Below the pieces are notes generated by a model that saw only the letters and a program-made list of their open reading frames with translations, ran no database searches and was not told where the DNA came from. Source: Candidatus Electrothrix rattekaaiensis (GTDB taxonomy: Bacteria; Desulfobacterota; Desulfobulbia; Desulfobulbales; Desulfobulbaceae). Taken from it: a stretch of 64,000 nt of DNA. The position numbers and the translations under genes were made by a program. This document shows, piece after piece, positions 61,656 through 64,000 of this stretch (position 1 is its first letter; each line of letters opens with the position of its first letter). The stretch covers positions 930,001-994,000 of the forward strand of contig JAVQMD010000002.1 of NCBI GenBank assembly GCA_032595675.1, in the 5' to 3' direction.

Positions 61656-62077
61656 TTATCCTTTCTTTTTGCCATGTTTCTGCAAATACAGCTCAATCTC
61701 TTCTGGAGAAATGCCTTTCAGTCGATCATCCGACGAGAAGTGTTGCAACACTTCATCCGGCGAAAGTCCTTTAAGACGATCATCCGGTGAAAATCTGTCC
61801 AGTACCTCATCCGGTGAAAACCTATCAAGCACTTCATCGGGTGAGAGCAGGCTCAGATGATTTTTAACATAATCTCTTTGAAAATCTTTCATTGTGTAGG
61901 ACACGGGGAATCCCTCCAAATTGTAATTATCAAACAGGCTGTTCAGCACTGTGCTGATTTCCTGGGTTTTGCCTCTGTACTGACGGGCTGCGAATTCAAC
62001 TTCTCCTGGGATACCGCTGAACAGATGCCAGATCGCGTTGTGTTTTGCATGTGGGACAACTCCGGCTGTTCAATCAT
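61656..62077 (-). pseudogene. Rpn/YhgA-like transposase-associated nuclease, 3' remnant
   Basis: The minus strand encodes the C-terminal half of a Rpn-type protein: NAIWHLFSGIPGEVEFAARQ, YNLEGFPVSYTMKDFQRDYV and a tail of repeats (SPDEVLDRF twice, DDRLKGLSP, SPEEIELYLQK). The first 14 codons from the ATG at 62077 are in another frame, which joins at about 62035, and the N-terminal nuclease domain is missing. The tail repeats are seen in DNA as TCATCCGGTGAAA phrases at 30-60-bp spacing. Confidence 0.6.
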
Positions 62078-62216
62078 GGATTGAGTATAACGGATTTTTG
62101 AGGTATTCTGCTATATCATAATGTCTGCATGTAAAATGAGGTGCAAGGCACCGCCGCTGTGTCCGACAACGGCTGAGTGCCGGTAAGCAAAGAATGTTCT
62201 TTGGCGGCGCAAGGAA

Positions 62217-62510
62217 AGCATGCGGTATTGCAAACCTGCAACGTAGCATTGTCGATTTGCAATGAGGCGTTGTAAACCGACAATGAGGCAGATGAAGCAT
62301 GCAATGGGGCATAGCAAGCATGAAATACCTCGTTTCACGCTTACAACGGGACGATGTAAGTTTACATTGAGGCATTGTAAGCTTGCAATGAGGCATGTGA
62401 AGCTTACATTAAGGCATTGTAAGCTTACAATACAGCATGTGAAGCATGACATGAGGCAGATGAAGCTTGCTTTGAGGTAAGTCAAGCGTGACATGAGACG
62501 GAGAAAGTGT
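62217..62510. repeat. 21-bp tandem array, about 14 units
   Basis: Units begin every 21 bp exactly from 62217 (or 62196 for a weaker one) through 62238, 62259, 62280 and on to 62490. The core is CAATGAGGCATTGTAAG with GCTT/GCAT at the joint. Joint and arms make overlapping palindromes (CTTACA / TGTAAG). Since 21 bp is seven codons and no unit has a stop, all three minus frames and one plus frame stay open across it. These open frames are by-products of the repeat. The unit differs from the 23-bp array at 13625. Confidence 0.9.
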
Positions 62511-62593
62511 CCTTTGCGGTATCAGAAACCGCTCCGGTCTCAGATGGTAACGCCTTCGCATGGGAATTTAACTAATTAAGATTCCGAAATTAT

Positions 62594-63502
62594 ATGAATG
62601 AAATTCCAAAAAGTGTGGCTGATCATCAGCAGTTACTCCGCACCGCTTTTGATGCTTATCTGAAGCAACTGAACAGGGGAGGATTGGAACCAAAGGAAAG
62701 CTATTTTCCTTATGATTTTGAGGAGGAGATTAATATCCGTCAGTGGAGTTTTCCTTTTGGAATAATTAGTGAAATTGTTAAGGGGGAGCTAAGGGAGCTG
62801 ACGAATGACCTGAACCGGTGGCATGAGTCATTGAAAATATGGTGTGCATGGAACAAAGTTATTCAGCCCTACAACATAGACGAAATGAAAGCGTTGTACT
62901 TACGGCGCGAGTTCCTTGAATCGCTAGTATTTTATTGCCTCTTTCAGCCAGCTTCAAGTCGTGACAGATTCACCTTTGTTGTCACCAATGCAATGCATCA
63001 GGTGCGATTAAAGACAGAGGACAGATATCAGGACTATCTTAAAGGTGATCCTAGAACGCCTGATGAGGTAACAAAGCCAAAATATTTGAGCAGACGTAAG
63101 AAAGAGAACCGTTTGTCCAATCTGATTTCGATCTGGCCGGAAAGAGAAGAGTTCATGGCACTGCTTCGAGCTATAGACGACGAGGCGTATAAAAATGAAA
63201 CCTCGAACTACCGAAACTTGCATAGCCACATTATTGGGCCTCGGCTGGGTCTTGGTCATGTCCAAACCGTTGTTCGTTCCGTTAGGGAGCATACAACGAT
63301 GAAGAAACAGCCCAATGGCACCTATATAAAGACACTAACTGGTAAGGTGGTGCCAAGCTATGGTTTTGGCGGAACGCCACCACTTGATCTGGAAAAAGCA
63401 CATGCCGCAAACCTTGAGCAATATCGGCGTGCGAGAAAATGCTACGAAAGTTACCGTAAGCTTTTGGCTACTGGTATGGAAGCAATGCCATTAGCAAAGT
63501 AA
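62594..63502 (+). CDS. HEPN-like protein, orphan
   Basis: 302 residues, largely helical. A segment SNYRNLHSHIIGPRLGLGH contains R-N-L-H-S-H, matching the HEPN RNase motif Rx4H, and the long N-terminal helices suit the larger HEPN families (Cthe_2314-like is my best guess). Gly/Thr-rich strands follow (KKQPNGTYIKTL, SYGFGGTPPLDL). No nucleotidyltransferase or small antitoxin overlaps it. It may be an RNA-cleaving stress or defence protein. It follows the 21-bp array. Confidence 0.55.
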   Translation: MNEIPKSVADHQQLLRTAFDAYLKQLNRGGLEPKESYFPYDFEEEINIRQWSFPFGIISEIVKGELRELTNDLNRWHESLKIWCAWNKVIQPYNIDEMKALYLRREFLESLVFYCLFQPASSRDRFTFVVTNAMHQVRLKTEDRYQDYLKGDPRTPDEVTKPKYLSRRKKENRLSNLISIWPEREEFMALLRAIDDEAYKNETSNYRNLHSHIIGPRLGLGHVQTVVRSVREHTTMKKQPNGTYIKTLTGKVVPSYGFGGTPPLDLEKAHAANLEQYRRARKCYESYRKLLATGMEAMPLAK

Positions 63503-63560
63503 TCTCAGATAGAACAGGCAAAAGAATGTGCTGATGGGAAAATAACATAAGAGGGAAACT

Positions 63561-63803
63561 GTGAACGCGAAACTGACCTTGAACATGGAGAAACACTTGA
63601 TTGATTCGGCAGAAGAATATGCCGCAAAAAACGGGAAGCCTCTATCTCGCCTTGTGGCGGATTTTTTTCAAATGCTGAAAAATAGCAATGCGGAAAAGGA
63701 GCCACAGCTTCCGCCAACCGTAGCGTCTCTCAAGGGCGTGTTAAAAGGGAGCGGCATACAAGAGGAAGATTATAAACAATATCTGGAAGAGAAGTATTTA
63801 TGA
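63561..63803 (+). CDS. Antitoxin of the right-edge VapBC module
   Basis: 80 residues starting at GTG with GAGGG upstream. The N-terminus (MNAKLTLNMEKHLIDSAEEY, then AKNGKPLSRLVADFFQML) is a ribbon-helix-helix protein of the DUF6364 type. The C-terminal half (GVLKGSGIQEEDYKQYLEEK) should neutralise the toxin. The stop overlaps the toxin start in ATGA. Confidence 0.82.
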   Translation: MNAKLTLNMEKHLIDSAEEYAAKNGKPLSRLVADFFQMLKNSNAEKEPQLPPTVASLKGVLKGSGIQEEDYKQYLEEKYL

Positions 63804-64000
63804 AAGTCCTTTTTGACACCAACGTCATTCTGGATGTGCTGCTGGACAGAGAGCCGTTCTCAAAAAATGCGGCTCTCCTTATGGCAAAAGTGGAGCAATC
63901 GGAAATAGTCGGTTTCGCCTGTGCAACTACAATAACAACCATCCATTATCTCAGCACAAAAATACTTGACCAGGAAGCCGCTTCCCGTCATGTCCAGTCG
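63800..64000 (+). CDS. vapC: VapC-family PIN-domain toxin, cut by the window end
   Basis: The first 67 residues are visible: VLFDTNVILDVLLDREPFSK with the first catalytic Asp at residue 6, and a conserved-looking TTITTIHYLSTKIL where most PIN proteins have a Glu. The rest lies outside the window. It overlaps the antitoxin gene by four bases. Confidence 0.85.
   Translation, partial: MKVLFDTNVILDVLLDREPFSKNAALLMAKVEQSEIVGFACATTITTIHYLSTKILDQEAASRHVQS

Noticed and set aside
62217-62510. CRISPR array or a real heptapeptide protein
   Set aside because: There are no unique spacers, and the period is 21 bp. Open frames on both strands follow from the stop-free period; none has a ribosome site. Kept as a repeat with a note in the findings.
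1-64000. tRNA, rRNA, tmRNA, complete insertion sequences, phage genes
   Set aside because: I looked through the intergenic stretches for tRNA-like cloverleaf ends, transposases and integrases and found none that I could support. A covariance scan would be needed to exclude small RNAs.

Overview
The window looks like a chromosomal piece of a Desulfobacterota bacterium, most likely of the Desulfobulbales and possibly a cable bacterium. This is inferred from the housekeeping genes (mutS, efp, lepA, rpoH-type sigma factor, greA, rpsF-rpsR-DUF2232-rplI-dnaB, leuS-lptE, a Bacillus-type sdhC with sdhA), the mglBA module, and the very high load of toxin-antitoxin (TA), Uma2, HEPN and DUF4143 genes. 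No rRNA or tRNA gene was found. The taxonomic call rests on recalled family resemblance, not on a search.

Layout. 1-2040 is an AT-rich island with two unrecognised genes, one membrane and one secreted. 2063-9950 is a mosaic accessory region. It holds a VapBC pair, a Fic protein without the catalytic histidine, a MntA/HepT pair, a second VapBC, a broken VapBC, a broken HEPN/nucleotidyltransferase pair, and a TumE-like pair cut short. Between them lie four decayed copies of one nucleotidyltransferase gene, two copies of a ~170-bp repeat, and a stray piece of a mutS 3' end. 10001-13455 has a secreted protein behind a GEMM-I riboswitch, then mutS. An eight-unit array of 23-bp palindromes separates mutS from a potassium channel gene. 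14684-19350 carries a phosphodiesterase, efp, an MltF-like transglycosylase, a DUF4143 ATPase and an HsdR-N-like gene. 19396-22739 has a degenerate GGDEF protein and a complete PaeR7I/XhoI-type restriction-modification system. 22886-29298 has a zinc-ribbon protein, thrC, a GT2 glycosyltransferase, a large membrane protein, an EI24/CysZ-like protein and an orphan antitoxin.

29471-33982 encodes a 1,503-residue nuclease-STAND NTPase, a likely anti-phage sensor, wedged directly behind lepA. 36154-47621 is the conserved core: rpoH, a DegT aminotransferase, greA, the rpsF-rpsR-DUF2232-rplI-dnaB cluster (dnaB carries a 418-residue intein with a LAGLIDADG homing endonuclease), a Uma2 gene with a premature stop, and leuS-lptE.

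48647-57406 is the most distinctive part. A roadblock/LC7 protein (MglB-like) and a Ras-like GTPase (MglA-like) sit just ahead of a 2,539-residue, extremely acidic repeat protein. Its middle holds 15 near-identical 71-90-residue units. I propose this as a polarity or motility module with a giant multivalent scaffold. sdhC and sdhA follow without sdhB. The right end (60112-64000) returns to accessory content: VapC/Phd, Uma2, a decayed Rpn-type gene, a 21-bp tandem array, an orphan HEPN protein, and a VapBC pair cut by the window edge.
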